Source of the DNA: Puccinia triticina
Taxonomy: Eukaryota; Basidiomycota; Pucciniomycetes; Pucciniales; Pucciniaceae
Length of the DNA: 64,000 nucleotides
NCBI RefSeq assembly: GCF_026914185.1
Contig: NC_070565.1
Span: 4,836,001-4,900,000, forward strand
Reading direction: 5' to 3'
Shown: piece by piece, positions 35,038 to 47,560 of the stretch
Layout of the letters: every line of letters starts with the position of its first letter
Numbering within the stretch: position 1 is the stretch's first letter
Made by a program: the position numbers and the translations under genes
The notes under the pieces: generated by a model
Told to the model about the DNA's origin: nothing
What the model saw: the letters and a program-made list of their open reading frames with translations, nothing else
Database searches by the model: none

Positions 35038-35096
35038 TTAGTCCTAAGCCTCTCCTTTGGAGATGCTTTGCACCTCCCTGGAGAGGCTTAGTTAAG
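35038..35096. repeat. Hairpin related to the MULE-type ends
   Basis: TAAGCCTCTCC at the left pairs with GGAGAGGCTTA at the right. The following AGTTAAGCTT matches the end word (AGCTTAACTAAGCC) of the large element at 3404-17694. It is likely a fragment or a very short relative. Confidence 0.5.
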
Positions 35097-35159
35097 CTTG
35101 CAGATAGCCCAGGATCACCACCAAAGAGGATACCACACTCCCAGTATACCTACCGTCAC

Positions 35160-36222
35160 AGGCGCCTAGGATATTGACAGTATGTATCACTCTTTCACTG
35201 AACCTTGACTATCTCAGAGGTGAAACTCTTTGTCTCTTGATTGCTCTTTCTTTCTGCTTGATTTTGCCCAATCTTTGATCACAGGTCTGCAACTATCTTG
35301 AAATCATCAACCAAAGGATTCTGCTGCATCATATCCTTCTTTTTCGGTGGTTTTTGCAAGAAACAAACCACATAGGTTTCCCTTTAAAGAACCTTGACTA
35401 TCCAGAAGGAAGCTACAAAATTGTGGCTGGATTAAACTTTTCTAATCCAGGAGCCCTCCACATTTCTTTGGTGAGAGGAGGCTGTTTCACTCTCTAGCAC
35501 AGCTTGGCAGCACTCCCTTAAGGAGGTAGCATTGCCAGTGGAAGTTAGTACCCACCAGAATAACCTTGAATATCTGCCAATCTTGAATCTGCTCAGTTTC
35601 TCTCTCTCCTTCTCTCTCTCTCTAATATTTGTAATTTCTTTATCCCAAGAAATCCAAATATTGCCCCCCTTTTTCTTGTGTCCTGCTGTCACTATAGAGA
35701 CTCAGGCTCACACAGCCTAGGAAGGTCTGAATTATAGTGGTTATTAGTTGTGAAGTAGTGTAGAGAAATGTAGTGTGTGTTAAGAACAGTAGTAGAGCCA
35801 ACATCCAACCAACCAACAACCAACAACCAACATCCAACCCATATATATATATACATATTTAATTTGTAACAGATTATTATAACAACATAGTGTCAGAATT
35901 TTAAAATCACCAATTTTACAACATATATCAAACTTTATTGCGCCCACCACGTTTAAACCAAGTTACAAAAGATTTGCCACAATATTGATGCCAGTGATCT
36001 AGGTCAGATAGAGATTACTATACAAGATTAAGATCTATCTTTGGAATCAGCCACATCATTTAAATATGGATTGCAAGACTCTTGTTTATTTGCATAGTAC
36101 CATCAGAGGGGCAGGTCTTTCAAACCACCCGTAAATTTTAATAGGCTTTCAACTTATTCACAACTTATCTCCCCCTCAAAGGAACTTTGATTACCTCACA
36201 TCCATCCCTTAGGAGTCTTACA
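35160..36222 (-). mobile_element. Degenerate LTR relic, same family as the solo LTR at 10466
   Basis: Read on the minus strand it begins at 36222 with TGTAAGACTCCTAAGGGATG and continues with AAAGTTCCTTTGAGGGGGAG and GGTGGTTTGAAAGACCTGCC, all closely matching the start of the solo LTR at 10466. The similarity fades after about 300 bp. The other end could not be placed, so the lower boundary is approximate. Confidence 0.6.
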
Positions 36223-36245
36223 ACATTACATTAAATTATTCAAAT

Positions 36246-36590
36246 AATTTGGGTAACATAACTACTGTTGTTACCCGCAGCTGCCCGTTACATTATTTGT
36301 AACAGGGTCTTTGCAGACCTCACACGTAACATAACACTGAACAGGCTCTTTTTTTGAGGTCGTTACTGCGCGTTATCCACCAAATAACACGTAACAGGCC
36401 GAAATTGACCATTATTGGGCGTTATTTGGCGCTCCGCAGGCGCCAGTAACATAAACAACATTAATATTTTTCTGCCATGTTGCAGCGGTACCATAACACA
36501 CTGCCGTTACGGATAAAGGTAACAATAACGGCTGAAAAATTGTTATATTACCATTGTGTTACCATTATTGGCAACATAACTACCCACCCT
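36246..36590. repeat. Degenerate GTAAC-rich element
   Basis: It is rich in GTTAC/GTAAC and carries ACATAACTAC words at both edges, like the miniature elements at 3872 and 59118, but exact ends and a target duplication are not visible. It lies just before the retrotransposon. Confidence 0.5.
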
Positions 36591-36620
36591 AACCCATAAA
36601 ACCAGGGGTTATGATCCCGT

Positions 36621-38286
36621 TGTCAGCTGGCTACTATGGCAGAGCCACCGTGACATAGAAATAATACAAATAAAAACATAAAAAGTAGTATTACATATGA
36701 AAGAGACATTATTACTCTTACATATGTAAAACTACGCAAAAAAACATTAAATACATATAAATAATTAATTACTCAGCTTTATGTAATTAATATGGGAAAT
36801 ATTATAGAAGATTCTTATTCTACGGGTAAAATAACCTAGGGTACCTCACTTACAAGTACCCTTAATTATTAGCCCTTCCTTGTGTAAACTAACTTCAAAG
36901 TTTGCGCAAGTGCATCGCGCCCTGAGCAGATGCACTTGTATGCACATATATATATAAGTACATATATTTACAACCATTTTTAGTGACGTAACTGAGGTGT
37001 TGTGTACAGTTCAAAAGATAGCTTTATTTGTTGCGTGGCGCACCCAAGCCCGCGTGCCCTGTTGCCTAGAGCTCAAGCCCGCGCCCATAGTGTACATATA
37101 TGCATAAGGCATAAACAAGCCCGCAACCAAAGCGCTCAGGCTACCAATAAGTAAGAATGGGCCAGAATACGCCCCAATAACAATATTACATGTGTTATAG
37201 GACTTGTACACATGTAATTAATCACCAAATATGTTGTAATTACCACGTCATTCAATATAAAACATTCTAGATGGAAAAAGAGCTCTTGCAGCGTGCACAG
37301 GAGACACTAGAAAGCGCCCCAGCTTCTCCCAAGCCTCACTACACGTATATTACAACTGTAGTAAATATGTAGAAGGTGCCAAATGAACTGGAGCAATCAA
37401 TGAGCGCCTCCAGAACATGTATAAAGCACTGCTTACACGTGTACAAGTACACAGAAGCCAGTTCTAGTACCTTCTGTGGCACATTTCCACGGAAATGAGC
37501 GTCACAGAACCCCCAAACCAGCCCCCATGACGTGTAGAGCATGTGTAAAAACACGCAGAACCTCTGTAAATGGTCCTTGGCAACCCTTGTATCCAAGCCC
37601 CAAGGTTCCACGACCCACAGCGCCTTCTAGCGCAACCAAATTGCCTCAGAATGCGCCCACAAGTGTCCCCATGTCCCCTGGGCGCCCCTGGAGGCCTGCC
37701 TAGGCTATATAAAGGGCCCTTTCTCCGCCCAAAAGGAGATTCCCCAGCTTTACATTACCTATTAGAATTTTACCCGCCTTCAACAGCCTCATTAGCCTGT
37801 GATTTGCCAGGTAAAATACCTACTTTCGTGATTTTTAGCCCCAATTTCCGCCCTGAAGCTGCCCAGTAACCACCCTGCCCTCAAGATTACCTCCTCTGAG
37901 CGCCTCCAACTGCCCAACTTCACGCCTGAAGAACCTCAAGTGCCTCTAGGGTCTTATACTAGTAAGTTTAAGCCCCTTCTCTTGAGATTCTCTGCCATTT
38001 CTTTCTGGGATTTAAACCACACCTGTTTACAGGCCCCAGTTCTTCATTCTAGAGGGATTAAACACCCCTGATTTATCAGGCCCCTCTTTAAAATTAATTA
38101 TATTCATTTTATTACGTCAAATTGGCCCAAATTGGCCCAAATTGCCTTGTTCTTACGCCATAATTCCCAACAATTACGTTGGAATTAACCCTTATAACCT
38201 TGTCTTAGAGTTTTATAACTCTAATCTTTTGCTTTGCACCACGTGTAGCTAGAAGGATAATACCCTTGGCATCACGTAGGCTGACA
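36621..38286 (+). repeat. 5' LTR of the chromovirus
   Basis: It starts TGTCAGCTGG and ends GTAGGCTGACA; the first and last six bases form the usual inverted ends (TGTCAG and CTGACA). The transcription start should lie after the TATA box at 37706. The short frames within it are repeated exactly in the 3' LTR and are not thought to be genes. Confidence 0.95.
37706..37713 (+). promoter_or_regulatory. TATA box of the LTR
   Basis: TATATAAA lies in GGCTATATAAAGGG in the last third of the LTR, a normal place for a retrotransposon promoter. Transcription would start about 30 bases downstream. The same site is at 46351-46358 in the 3' LTR. Confidence 0.6.
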
Positions 38287-39804
38287 ATTGGGGGTCTGGC
38301 CGGGAAATTTCCTTCAAATTCATTTGAAAGAAAGAGCCCTTATAAATCTTAATTTTTTACGTCAAAAATTTTCAAAATATACTCTAAAAATACCTAAAAA
38401 TATTCTCACTACTCTCTGAATTTTTTACGCCTTTTAAAACATTAAAACTAACAAAAAATCACCTTTTTTCCTACTTTTTACGCCAAAACCAAACCAAAAA
38501 CCCTAAAAATTCATCCAAGTTAGTCCTTTTTCCCGTCAAAAATTCATCTAAAATTACAAAAACATATAAACAAAATTTTAAGTCTAATTTCTGACTTTTG
38601 TAGCGTATTGTTTCCAGTGAATTTGCAGGAAAACGCAGAATTAATTCAGTATTATCTGAAATTGCTGCGCCTGCGCAAAGAAGCCGAACTCCGCGACTAC
38701 CAACCCACCCCGTGGGAACAGCTCACCCCCGAGGAACAGATCATCCTCGCCGCCTACCACGCCCATATCCGCGAAGAAGAGGACCTCGACACCCTCCTCA
38801 AAATCCAACGCTACCGCCGAGAAGCCAAAGCTAAAAAGAAAGCTTTCTACGACGCCGAATACCGTGCCAAGAGTAAGTTCTCCCCCTTTTTTTCTCACAG
38901 CTCTCAATTCCCCCGATCAAACTACCTGTTCGAAACTAATCTCACCCTCCACTCTCATTCATCCTACAGTGTCCGCCAGCATAGCCGCCGAGACGACCGT
39001 CGATAACCCGACTCCCGCCCCGACAGCTTCAACCGCTGACAAAACTCCCACTGGTAAGCTCCAAACTTACCTTCCTACAACCTAAACTCGAACTTATTTC
39101 GCTGACTATGGTTAATAAAAAAACTAGGTCCACTCGTCCCGAACTACGAGGGCCACTCCCACCTCCAACGCGAGCTCGCGGCGGCAAAGGAGCTGCAAGA
39201 CCGGGTCAAGAGGATGCAGGTCACCACGATCGCCCGCAAGGATCCGATGCCCGCTACCCCAGCTTCTACCCCGGCTCCCTCCGAGATCCCTCCTCCCTCC
39301 AAGGACGGCCCTCGTCCGACCGAGCCGAACGAGTCCGCCATGGAGATCGACGAGATCGACGAGCTCTGCCCTACCTCATTGGCTCCTATCCGCACACGCC
39401 CCATCACCCCAGAAATCAAGGCCCTCTCGAAGGAGGAACAGATCGAACTCCGGGCCAGAGAGCACGTGAGTATCTGGAAGCAATACCTGGCGATCGCGAA
39501 CGACGGTGCGACAGCCGGGCTGCGAGCTTTGCTCACTTCAGCTCAGGAGTCGCAAAAAGCCCTCCAGAAACTCACAGAGAATCACGAGATCGAAGCCCTC
39601 GTCAAGGGCTGGAACCCCTGGGAAGCGAAAAACTTCCACTTCCCAGCCCCGCCGAAGAAGACCGTGATGAAATTCAAGAAGATCGAAGGCGGCAAGAATC
39701 GCAGTTCGAGCTCGAGTTCGATCAACTTCGACGATCCGGCTCGATGGAAGAGAACGACCGACCTCCTTCAGATCGCAGCCAATCTCTACAAGAACATCGA
39801 CTAG
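37961..39804 (+). CDS. Extra spliced reading frame of the retrotransposon, unknown function
   Basis: Exons 38618-38872, 38970-39053 and 39128-39804 join in phase, with introns of 97 and 74 bp that have GTAAGT/GTAAGC donors and CAG/TAG acceptors. The frame lacks an ATG at its beginning. If the LTR donor GTAAGT at 37962 joins the acceptor at 38617, the final A of the LTR exon and TG form ATG, giving 338 residues. The product starts [19 protein letters not shown] and is helical and charged ([20 protein letters not shown]). It continues with a Pro/Thr linker, a coiled-coil-like [20 protein letters not shown], an acidic stretch ([10 protein letters not shown]) and a Lys-rich end. Codons end mostly in C or G, unlike gag-pol. 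No family is recognised. It could be an N-terminal Gag part, reached from gag-pol by -1 frameshift, or a captured host sequence. Confidence 0.55.
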
Positions 39805-42800
39805 ATGTAGGAATTCTTTCTTCTCTCTTTGATTCCCTCGACGCTATCAATCTCAATCTTTCTACTTTAGATCATAATAGTGAAACCAACTTAAAATCTA
39901 TTGTAAATACTATTGATAACAGCTTAAAAGAAATAAAAGAAGCTGTCAACTCTAGAACTTTGTCTGTCCTCCAGAAATTGGAGCGACCTTTGCCCCTTGA
40001 GTTGCCCACTAAACATTGCGAGATAATTGTTGAGATTGGTAAGGATTGTGAGAGCCTTAAAAATACTACACATGACACAAAATACGATGTGTCTGAGATC
40101 TTACAGTATTCCAGGAATTCTGCTGCTGTGCTTAATTCTACCGTTGATCAGATAGTGGCCAGATTGGAAAAGGAACACTTTGCCAAACAAAAAGCAGAGA
40201 ACTTTGAGATTAAGGAATTAATCTTACAGCTCAATGCCAACATGGATGGGAAAATTCATGCTCTCACTGAGAATTTTACGTCTCAGATTTCTACGCTTTC
40301 TGCGGAAATCAATACTTTGAAATCAACATCTGATATCAAAGTCCAAACCACTTGTAATATTCCCCATATTGCGGAAAATTACGCTCCCGTACCTGAGTTG
40401 AGGTGCAGTAATGGTACTCAAAGAGACATTCCTCCACATCTGAAGAGTACCAACAGTTATCTCAATGACAATCAGTCTCCTCCCCGAGTGGCTCAGGAGC
40501 GTGGCAAAAATGCCTCATATGGCAGCCATGCTTATCAAGAGAGAAAACAACAGTGTGAACCACACTACACTCCCCAAGCAGAGGTTCCCAGGCATAACAA
40601 CCCTTTTATGCGTAACTCTGCTCCTCCCCAAAATAATAATCCACGCCAGAACACTCCTTACAGAACCCTTGACATGGTTGAGATAAATAAGTTAATGCCT
40701 CCAATCAAAGACTGGCCCAAATTTGACGGCAAAGGAGAGTATGATCATATGAACTTTATCAGGACCATTGATCATATGTTAAGATCCTACCGCGCAGATG
40801 AAGAAGCAGTTATTTCCAGGATGCCTAGACTCTTTGAGGGTGTGGCTGCAGATTGGTTCATCACCAAAGGAGAAGAAGTAGGTGAACAAAGCTGGAAGGC
40901 GTGGAAAGAGCTTATCAAAGAGGAATGGGGAACCAGAATCTGGAGAACTGAAAAGCGCCAAGCTTTTGAAACAGACTACTTTGACCCAACTAAAGAAGCT
41001 GCCACAGAATGGTGCTTGCGCCAGAAAAAGAGGATAGATTGCATGTACAACAACCCATCTAAAGAAGAAGTTAATGATAGACTCCTTAATCAATGTAGAG
41101 GACAAATTGAAAGCTTAATGAGATGCAGACTCAGTGATATGAATGTAGACCTAGCTAAATTTATAGGTATATTGCATGAAACTGTAGTACTGAATGGTCT
41201 TAACAAAAGGTACGTGAGAAATGGTGTTCCGGAAAAAAGAGATCTCCCCAAATCTGAAACACCCAAGCCTCCCACAGGAGATCCCCCTGTGAAGAGGACT
41301 GCAATCCCTGAATGCTACAATTGCGGGGAAAAGGGCCACAAAAAGCCTGAATGTCCTAATCCACGCAAAAGGATTAACAATGTGGAAGTAGAAGAGGACT
41401 GTGACAGTGAAGAAGATACTCAATCTCAATTTGAGGTTGTTACCACTGAACCTGCAGACGGAGACCAGCCTAGGATACACGTAATCCAAGCTGATATTGG
41501 TGATGAATTGTCCATTAATTCCATTCATGGAGACTCCAATTTACCTCAAAAATGGGACTCTTCTATGAAAGTTGGCCATGTTTCTGACGCCAAATTACTC
41601 ACCAACAAACCTGAAGCAGGGATGAGTTATACTATGGGTAAAACCAGCTACACCACGGTCTTGTTCCGTGACTCAGAGTTGAGAGCTCTGCTAGATATAG
41701 GCGCCTTCTGCTCCTGTGTCAGTAGTACCTTCTTGGATGATTGTTATCCAGAATGGGGAAATCACTTGCTCCCCATGCCAAAAGCCAAGTTCAGTAGCTG
41801 CAATTCTGCTATGAAACCAGTAGGAGTAGTAGTTATGCCACTAATCTTCCCGCACTCCAAGGGCTCCCTTAGACTAAATGTGGAGTTTGTTGTTTTACAA
41901 GATGCTGTGTGTAATTACTTGATCTTGGGTAATGATACGTTCTGCATGTATGGAATAGACATATTTCAAAGTAAAGACAGATTCTACACCATAGGTGGAG
42001 ACTGGAAAAGAAAGTTCCAGATTTGCAATATTAATATTAAGCTCCCGGACCAGCTTAATACTAATAACGTGAAGTATCAAGAGGAACTACACTCTTTTAA
42101 AGAAGAGTACTTGTCCCAAGCTGCTGTTAGTGAAATCCTGACGGAAGATCAGAAACTTGATGTTCTGAAATCTTGTTTCAAGCACAAAGAAGCCTTTTGT
42201 ACTACTGAAGAACCCATTGGTAATATTAAAGGTCATGACATGAAACTAGAACTCACGGTGAGCAAACCTTATCCGCCTCAGCTACGGAGACCCCCCTATC
42301 CTTCAAGCCCCAAGTCCAGGGAAGCTCTTGAAACTCACATCAAAGAGCTCCAGGAATTAGGTGTCTTAAGGAAAGTAGGACATAATGAGCAAGTTGAAGT
42401 TACAACACCTGTAATAATTGCGTGGCATAATGAGAAATCTAGAATGGTTGGAGACTTCCGTGCTCTTAACAATTACACTAGACCTGACTACTATCCCATT
42501 CCCCGCATAGACCACTCCTTGCACAACCTGTCCAAAGCTAAGTACATCACCACTATGGATGTGCTTAAAGGTTTCCACCAGATCCCTATAGACCCAGAAA
42601 GCAGAAAATACCTCAGAATTATCTGCCACCTAGGAATCTTTGAATACCTAAGAATGCCCTTTGGTATCAAAAATGCGCCCTCACATTTCCAGAGGATGAT
42701 GGACTCTGTATTTGGATCCTTCATCAGACAAAGTTGGATGATGGTGTACATAGATGACATTATAATTTACTCTGATGATTGGGAAACTCATTTGGAGAAA

Positions 42801-45197
42801 ATTAACCTAGTTCTGTCCACGGCCATAGAAGCAGGTTTAAAGATGTCCATTAAAAAGTGTAATTTTGGATATGGAGAACTTAAAGCCTTAGGACGTGTAG
42901 TTTCTGGACTATCCTTAGCCATTGATCAGAACAGAGTAGCTTCTGTTTTACTTAACTCTATGCCACAGAATAAATTAGAAATGATGTCATTTCTAGGTTT
43001 CTGCAGCTATTACCGCCAACATGTACCAAGCTTTGCCCACGTAAGTAAAAGTCTTTATGCACTATGTAATAATGACACCATCTTTGAAATGACATATGAC
43101 AGAGTGCAAGATTATGAAGAGCTTAAAAGGCTTGTTACATCCGCCCCCGTACTGTCCCAACCAGACTACAATAAACCCTTTATATTGTATATTGATGCTT
43201 GCTTGGATGGTCTGGGCGCCGCATTACACCAAGAATTTGTCATAGATGATAAACCTGTTGAGAAACCTGTTCTGTTTATATCAAGACAAATAAAAAACTC
43301 AGAAAAGAGATATGGCGCTAGTCAAATGGAATGCCTAGCTCTGGTATGGGCCTTAGAAAAACTTCATTACTACTTGGAGGGCTCTAACTTCGTAGTGGTC
43401 ACTGATTGTACCGCTGTAAGGACCCTCATGAATATGAAAACTCCTAATAGACATATGCTTAGATGGCAAATTGCAATACAACAGTACAGAGGACATATGA
43501 CTATCATCCATAAAGCAGGAGCCAAACATAAGAATGCGGATGGTCTAAGTAGATGGGCTTTGCCAAATAACCCAGATAATCCAGCGTATGACCCTGAAGA
43601 TGAAGACATTTTTCCAATCTTAGGGATACATGCCTGTGACTTAGATAATGCTTTCTATGACTTGGTTCAGAAAAGCTATGACGAGAACAGTGAACTCCTT
43701 AAATTGGTTGAAATCTTGAGAAATGACAGTAGCCCACCAGAACTGATTGCTAGCTTACCAGAAAATTTAGCCCAACACTATAAACTGGGAAAATTCACGC
43801 TGCTAGATGGACTTCTTTACTTCAGACATAAACACTCTAGCGTTTTGGTACTGAGTAATAAAGATCAGATCAAAGATATCCTCAAGGAATGCCATGATAA
43901 TGTCAATTCTGGTCACTTCTCTGAAGAGAGAACATTGGAAAGAATCAAACAAACTGCGTGGTGGATTGACTGGAAAGAACAAGTACATGATTACATCCAA
44001 TCTTGTGATGCGTGCCAAAAAGGGAACAAACAGACTGGTAAAAGATTTGGACTACTCCAGAAAATTGCAGAACCCACGGAGAAATGGGAAATAGTAAACA
44101 TGGATTTTGTTACAGGACTACCCCCGGGAGGACCCTATTCTTACAATTCAGTCCTTGTTATTGTAGACAGGTTTTCCAAGAGGGCCAGATTCATCCCTAA
44201 TCATAAGGATGACACAGCTATGGAAGTAGCCATGCTATTTTGGAACAGAATCATGGCTGACGTAGGAATTCCAAAGATTATCATTAGTGACAGAGATCCT
44301 AAATTCACTTCAGAATTTTGGAGGAACCTTCACGACATGCTAGGCACTAAATTGGCATTCTCCACCGCTTATCACCCCCAGACGGATGGATTAGCAGAGA
44401 GAATGATCCAGACTCTAGAGGATATGTTGCGCAGATTCTGCTCCTTTGGATTTGAATTTAAAAATCACGATGGATATACTCACGATTGGGTAAGCCTATT
44501 GCCAGCCCTTGAAATTGCATATAATAGTAGCAAACATTCCTCTACTAAAGTAGCTCCATATGTACTAGAAAGAGGATGGATCCCCCGTATGCCGAAAGAC
44601 AATCTTAATGACAAATTACCTCATCTACACCCTACCGCTCTTGACTTCAAGAAGATGCTGGACTCAACTCATCAACATGCCAGGAAATGTGTAGATGATG
44701 CGGTTGAATATAACAAAGGGAGATGGGATAAAAGTCATAAAGAACCAGAGTTCAAGATTGGACAAAAAGTTCTATTATCCACGGTGAATTTTAATAATCT
44801 AGGTGGTAGCAGAAAACTTAAACCTCCATTCATAGGACCATTCACCATTAAGCAATTACATGGTAAAAACACAGTGGAAGTTATTCTTAGTGAAGAACTA
44901 TCCAGGAAACATCCTGTCTTCCCTGTTAGCCTGATCAAACCTTACAAAGTTAGGCCAGAAGAAGAATTACCCCCCCCGCAACCTGTCCCCATAGAAGAAA
45001 CTCCACCCTCAGGACAGTTGAGAGTACATAAAATCTTGAAAGACAAGAAAGAAAGAATACAAGGGAAAGACACCAGACTCTACTTGGTCAGATATAAAAA
45101 CTTATCTGCAGATAGAGATGAATGGCTACCAGAAAGTAATATACCAGATGGACCCATTCACCTAAGAAACTACAGAGCAAGTAAGAGATCAACCTGA
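39108..45197 (+). CDS. Gag-Pol polyprotein of the chromovirus
   Basis: The frame is open for 2029 codons. Residues 1-230 overlap the extra spliced frame, are Arg/Pro-rich and may not be translated. A coiled-coil Gag segment follows (about 235-420), then a retrotransposon Gag domain ([17 protein letters not shown] to about 690), a CCHC knuckle ([14 protein letters not shown], about 735), the protease ([12 protein letters not shown], about 862), reverse transcriptase with [11 protein letters not shown] (about 1213), RNase H ([15 protein letters not shown]), integrase with an H2C2 finger (about 1595-1635) and catalytic residues in MDFVTG, SDRDPKF and [11 protein letters not shown]-terminal chromodomain ([19 protein letters not shown]) probably guides integration to particular chromatin. 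The protease has Ile where DTG or DSG is expected, which could impair it. The ATG at 39108 is in an intron of the spliced frame, so unspliced RNA would be needed for this start. Confidence 0.92.
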   Translation: MVNKKTRSTRPELRGPLPPPTRARGGKGAARPGQEDAGHHDRPQGSDARYPSFYPGSLRDPSSLQGRPSSDRAERVRHGDRRDRRALPYLIGSYPHTPHHPRNQGPLEGGTDRTPGQRAREYLEAIPGDRERRCDSRAASFAHFSSGVAKSPPETHRESRDRSPRQGLEPLGSEKLPLPSPAEEDRDEIQEDRRRQESQFELEFDQLRRSGSMEENDRPPSDRSQSLQEHRLDVGILSSLFDSLDAINLNLSTLDHNSETNLKSIVNTIDNSLKEIKEAVNSRTLSVLQKLERPLPLELPTKHCEIIVEIGKDCESLKNTTHDTKYDVSEILQYSRNSAAVLNSTVDQIVARLEKEHFAKQKAENFEIKELILQLNANMDGKIHALTENFTSQISTLSAEINTLKSTSDIKVQTTCNIPHIAENYAPVPELRCSNGTQRDIPPHLKSTNSYLNDNQSPPRVAQERGKNASYGSHAYQERKQQCEPHYTPQAEVPRHNNPFMRNSAPPQNNNPRQNTPYRTLDMVEINKLMPPIKDWPKFDGKGEYDHMNFIRTIDHMLRSYRADEEAVISRMPRLFEGVAADWFITKGEEVGEQSWKAWKELIKEEWGTRIWRTEKRQAFETDYFDPTKEAATEWCLRQKKRIDCMYNNPSKEEVNDRLLNQCRGQIESLMRCRLSDMNVDLAKFIGILHETVVLNGLNKRYVRNGVPEKRDLPKSETPKPPTGDPPVKRTAIPECYNCGEKGHKKPECPNPRKRINNVEVEEDCDSEEDTQSQFEVVTTEPADGDQPRIHVIQADIGDELSINSIHGDSNLPQKWDSSMKVGHVSDAKLLTNKPEAGMSYTMGKTSYTTVLFRDSELRALLDIGAFCSCVSSTFLDDCYPEWGNHLLPMPKAKFSSCNSAMKPVGVVVMPLIFPHSKGSLRLNVEFVVLQDAVCNYLILGNDTFCMYGIDIFQSKDRFYTIGGDWKRKFQICNINIKLPDQLNTNNVKYQEELHSFKEEYLSQAAVSEILTEDQKLDVLKSCFKHKEAFCTTEEPIGNIKGHDMKLELTVSKPYPPQLRRPPYPSSPKSREALETHIKELQELGVLRKVGHNEQVEVTTPVIIAWHNEKSRMVGDFRALNNYTRPDYYPIPRIDHSLHNLSKAKYITTMDVLKGFHQIPIDPESRKYLRIICHLGIFEYLRMPFGIKNAPSHFQRMMDSVFGSFIRQSWMMVYIDDIIIYSDDWETHLEKINLVLSTAIEAGLKMSIKKCNFGYGELKALGRVVSGLSLAIDQNRVASVLLNSMPQNKLEMMSFLGFCSYYRQHVPSFAHVSKSLYALCNNDTIFEMTYDRVQDYEELKRLVTSAPVLSQPDYNKPFILYIDACLDGLGAALHQEFVIDDKPVEKPVLFISRQIKNSEKRYGASQMECLALVWALEKLHYYLEGSNFVVVTDCTAVRTLMNMKTPNRHMLRWQIAIQQYRGHMTIIHKAGAKHKNADGLSRWALPNNPDNPAYDPEDEDIFPILGIHACDLDNAFYDLVQKSYDENSELLKLVEILRNDSSPPELIASLPENLAQHYKLGKFTLLDGLLYFRHKHSSVLVLSNKDQIKDILKECHDNVNSGHFSEERTLERIKQTAWWIDWKEQVHDYIQSCDACQKGNKQTGKRFGLLQKIAEPTEKWEIVNMDFVTGLPPGGPYSYNSVLVIVDRFSKRARFIPNHKDDTAMEVAMLFWNRIMADVGIPKIIISDRDPKFTSEFWRNLHDMLGTKLAFSTAYHPQTDGLAERMIQTLEDMLRRFCSFGFEFKNHDGYTHDWVSLLPALEIAYNSSKHSSTKVAPYVLERGWIPRMPKDNLNDKLPHLHPTALDFKKMLDSTHQHARKCVDDAVEYNKGRWDKSHKEPEFKIGQKVLLSTVNFNNLGGSRKLKPPFIGPFTIKQLHGKNTVEVILSEELSRKHPVFPVSLIKPYKVRPEEELPPPQPVPIEETPPSGQLRVHKILKDKKERIQGKDTRLYLVRYKNLSADRDEWLPESNIPDGPIHLRNYRASKRST

Positions 45198-45252
45198 GAT
45201 GCCCAAATTTTTTTTCAGACCTTTCTTTGTTTTTCTGAGCAGAGACTCATCT

Positions 45253-45265
45253 TAGGGGTAGGGAA
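45253..45265 (+). other. Polypurine tract of the chromovirus
   Basis: The purine-rich TAGGGGTAGGGAA directly precedes the 3' LTR, the usual primer site for plus-strand DNA synthesis. Confidence 0.7.
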
Positions 45266-46931
45266 TGTCAGCTGGCTACTATGGCAGAGCCACCGTGACA
45301 TAGAAATAATACAAATAAAAACATAAAAAGTAGTATTACATATGAAAGAGACATTATTACTCTTACATATGTAAAACTACGCAAAAAAACATTAAATACA
45401 TATAAATAATTAATTACTCAGCTTTATGTAATTAATATGGGAAATATTATAGAAGATTCTTATTCTACGGGTAAAATAACCTAGGGTACCTCACTTACAA
45501 GTACCCTTAATTATTAGCCCTTCCTTGTGTAAACTAACTTCAAAGTTTGCGCAAGTGCATCGCGCCCTGAGCAGATGCACTTGTATGCACATATATATAT
45601 AAGTACATATATTTACAACCATTTTTAGTGACGTAACTGAGGTGTTGTGTACAGTTCAAAAGATAGCTTTATTTGTTGCGTGGCGCACCCAAGCCCGCGT
45701 GCCCTGTTGCCTAGAGCTCAAGCCCGCGCCCATAGTGTACATATATGCATAAGGCATAAACAAGCCCGCAACCAAAGCGCTCAGGCTACCAATAAGTAAG
45801 AATGGGCCAGAATACGCCCCAATAACAATATTACATGTGTTATAGGACTTGTACACATGTAATTAATCACCAAATATGTTGTAATTACCACGTCATTCAA
45901 TATAAAACATTCTAGATGGAAAAAGAGCTCTTGCAGCGTGCACAGGAGACACTAGAAAGCGCCCCAGCTTCTCCCAAGCCTCACTACACGTATATTACAA
46001 CTGTAGTAAATATGTAGAAGGTGCCAAATGAACTGGAGCAATCAATGAGCGCCTCCAGAACATGTATAAAGCACTGCTTACACGTGTACAAGTACACAGA
46101 AGCCAGTTCTAGTACCTTCTGTGGCACATTTCCACGGAAATGAGCGTCACAGAACCCCCAAACCAGCCCCCATGACGTGTAGAGCATGTGTAAAAACACG
46201 CAGAACCTCTGTAAATGGTCCTTGGCAACCCTTGTATCCAAGCCCCAAGGTTCCACGACCCACAGCGCCTTCTAGCGCAACCAAATTGCCTCAGAATGCG
46301 CCCACAAGTGTCCCCATGTCCCCTGGGCGCCCCTGGAGGCCTGCCTAGGCTATATAAAGGGCCCTTTCTCCGCCCAAAAGGAGATTCCCCAGCTTTACAT
46401 TACCTATTAGAATTTTACCCGCCTTCAACAGCCTCATTAGCCTGTGATTTGCCAGGTAAAATACCTACTTTCGTGATTTTTAGCCCCAATTTCCGCCCTG
46501 AAGCTGCCCAGTAACCACCCTGCCCTCAAGATTACCTCCTCTGAGCGCCTCCAACTGCCCAACTTCACGCCTGAAGAACCTCAAGTGCCTCTAGGGTCTT
46601 ATACTAGTAAGTTTAAGCCCCTTCTCTTGAGATTCTCTGCCATTTCTTTCTGGGATTTAAACCACACCTGTTTACAGGCCCCAGTTCTTCATTCTAGAGG
46701 GATTAAACACCCCTGATTTATCAGGCCCCTCTTTAAAATTAATTATATTCATTTTATTACGTCAAATTGGCCCAAATTGGCCCAAATTGCCTTGTTCTTA
46801 CGCCATAATTCCCAACAATTACGTTGGAATTAACCCTTATAACCTTGTCTTAGAGTTTTATAACTCTAATCTTTTGCTTTGCACCACGTGTAGCTAGAAG
46901 GATAATACCCTTGGCATCACGTAGGCTGACA
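45266..46931 (+). repeat. 3' LTR of the chromovirus
   Basis: It has the same length as the 5' LTR (1666 bp) and the same sequence as far as could be read, including all short frames. Its end GCTGACA is followed by the CCCGT target copy. Confidence 0.95.
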
Positions 46932-46964
46932 CCCGTGGAGATAATGTAGAGACTGTAAAATGAA

Positions 46965-47052
46965 GATGTGTCTGGTGAGAGTCAAACTCACAACCTCAGA
47001 TATGCTGAGACACATACTAGAGTGCTGACTTTACCAACTAGGCTACAGACGC
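46965..47052 (-). mobile_element. tRNA-derived SINE-like segment beside the retrotransposon
   Basis: On the minus strand it shows an A box (TAGCCTAGTTGGTAAAG) and a weaker B box (GAGTTTGACTC) about 50 bases apart. It begins about 30 bases past the retrotransposon. The B-box region resembles the inner GAGTTTGACTCTC of the SINE in GPI11. Confidence 0.5.
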
Positions 47053-47469
47053 TTGTGGCTGCCAGCTGGGTGGTTGGTTGGTAGTGCTCATGGGTCAATC
47101 CAACAGTCCTCCATACTGTGGTGATACATCATGGTTGTAAGCCTCTCCTACAGAGAGCGCTCCGCGCAGGTCCCCCGGACCTCTGTTTGAGTGGCTTTGT
47201 TAAGCTAGGCTCAAGCCCATACGCCAGTCACCGTCAAAATTATTTCAATTGCCCACCAAAATGCTTTCGGTTGGCCCGCCTGCAAGGGCGGACCGTCCAT
47301 TGACGGTTGACGATTCTCCAGAAAGGAATCCAGCGGTTTACTGGATGTGATTCCGAATTTATTTTGGATTGCCAACCCCATTCCGAATTGCTTTCGATGG
47401 CTATTCGGAATGTTGACGGGTTGGCGCGGGCTGCTGAAGGCTCGAAAATGCGAGTGGGCAACCGGTGAA

Positions 47470-47560
47470 ACAAAAGGGGGGATCGAACCAGCACCATCTG
47501 GCTGATCCACCCCACAGGAGCTGCTTGACCACTATGCTAGACACACCATGCAGTCAGGTG
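47470..47560 (-). mobile_element. tRNA-derived SINE-like segment
   Basis: On the minus strand it has TAGCATAGTGGTCAAG (A box), TGGTTCGATCCCCC (B box) and then a TTTT terminator. The acceptor stem does not pair well, so a SINE is preferred to a true tRNA gene. Confidence 0.5.

Larger units (their letters stand above)
36621..46931 (+). mobile_element. Complete Ty3/gypsy chromovirus retrotransposon (10.3 kb)
   Basis: Two 1666-bp LTRs bound 6979 bp of internal DNA. CCCGT flanks the element at 36616-36620 and 46932-46936. The internal region has a long leader, an extra spliced frame (37961-39804), a gag-pol frame to 45197 and a polypurine tract. No difference between the LTRs was noticed on reading, so insertion is very recent. 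Domain order (protease, reverse transcriptase, RNase H, integrase, chromodomain) defines a chromovirus. Confidence 0.96.

Noticed and set aside
37011..37869. Short frames inside the LTR, present again in the 3' LTR
   Set aside because: They are repeated because the LTRs are identical. They overlap the promoter and have no family features.
39144..39536. Minus-strand frame of 130 codons
   Set aside because: It is opposite the spliced frame, and its openness follows from that frame's codon use.
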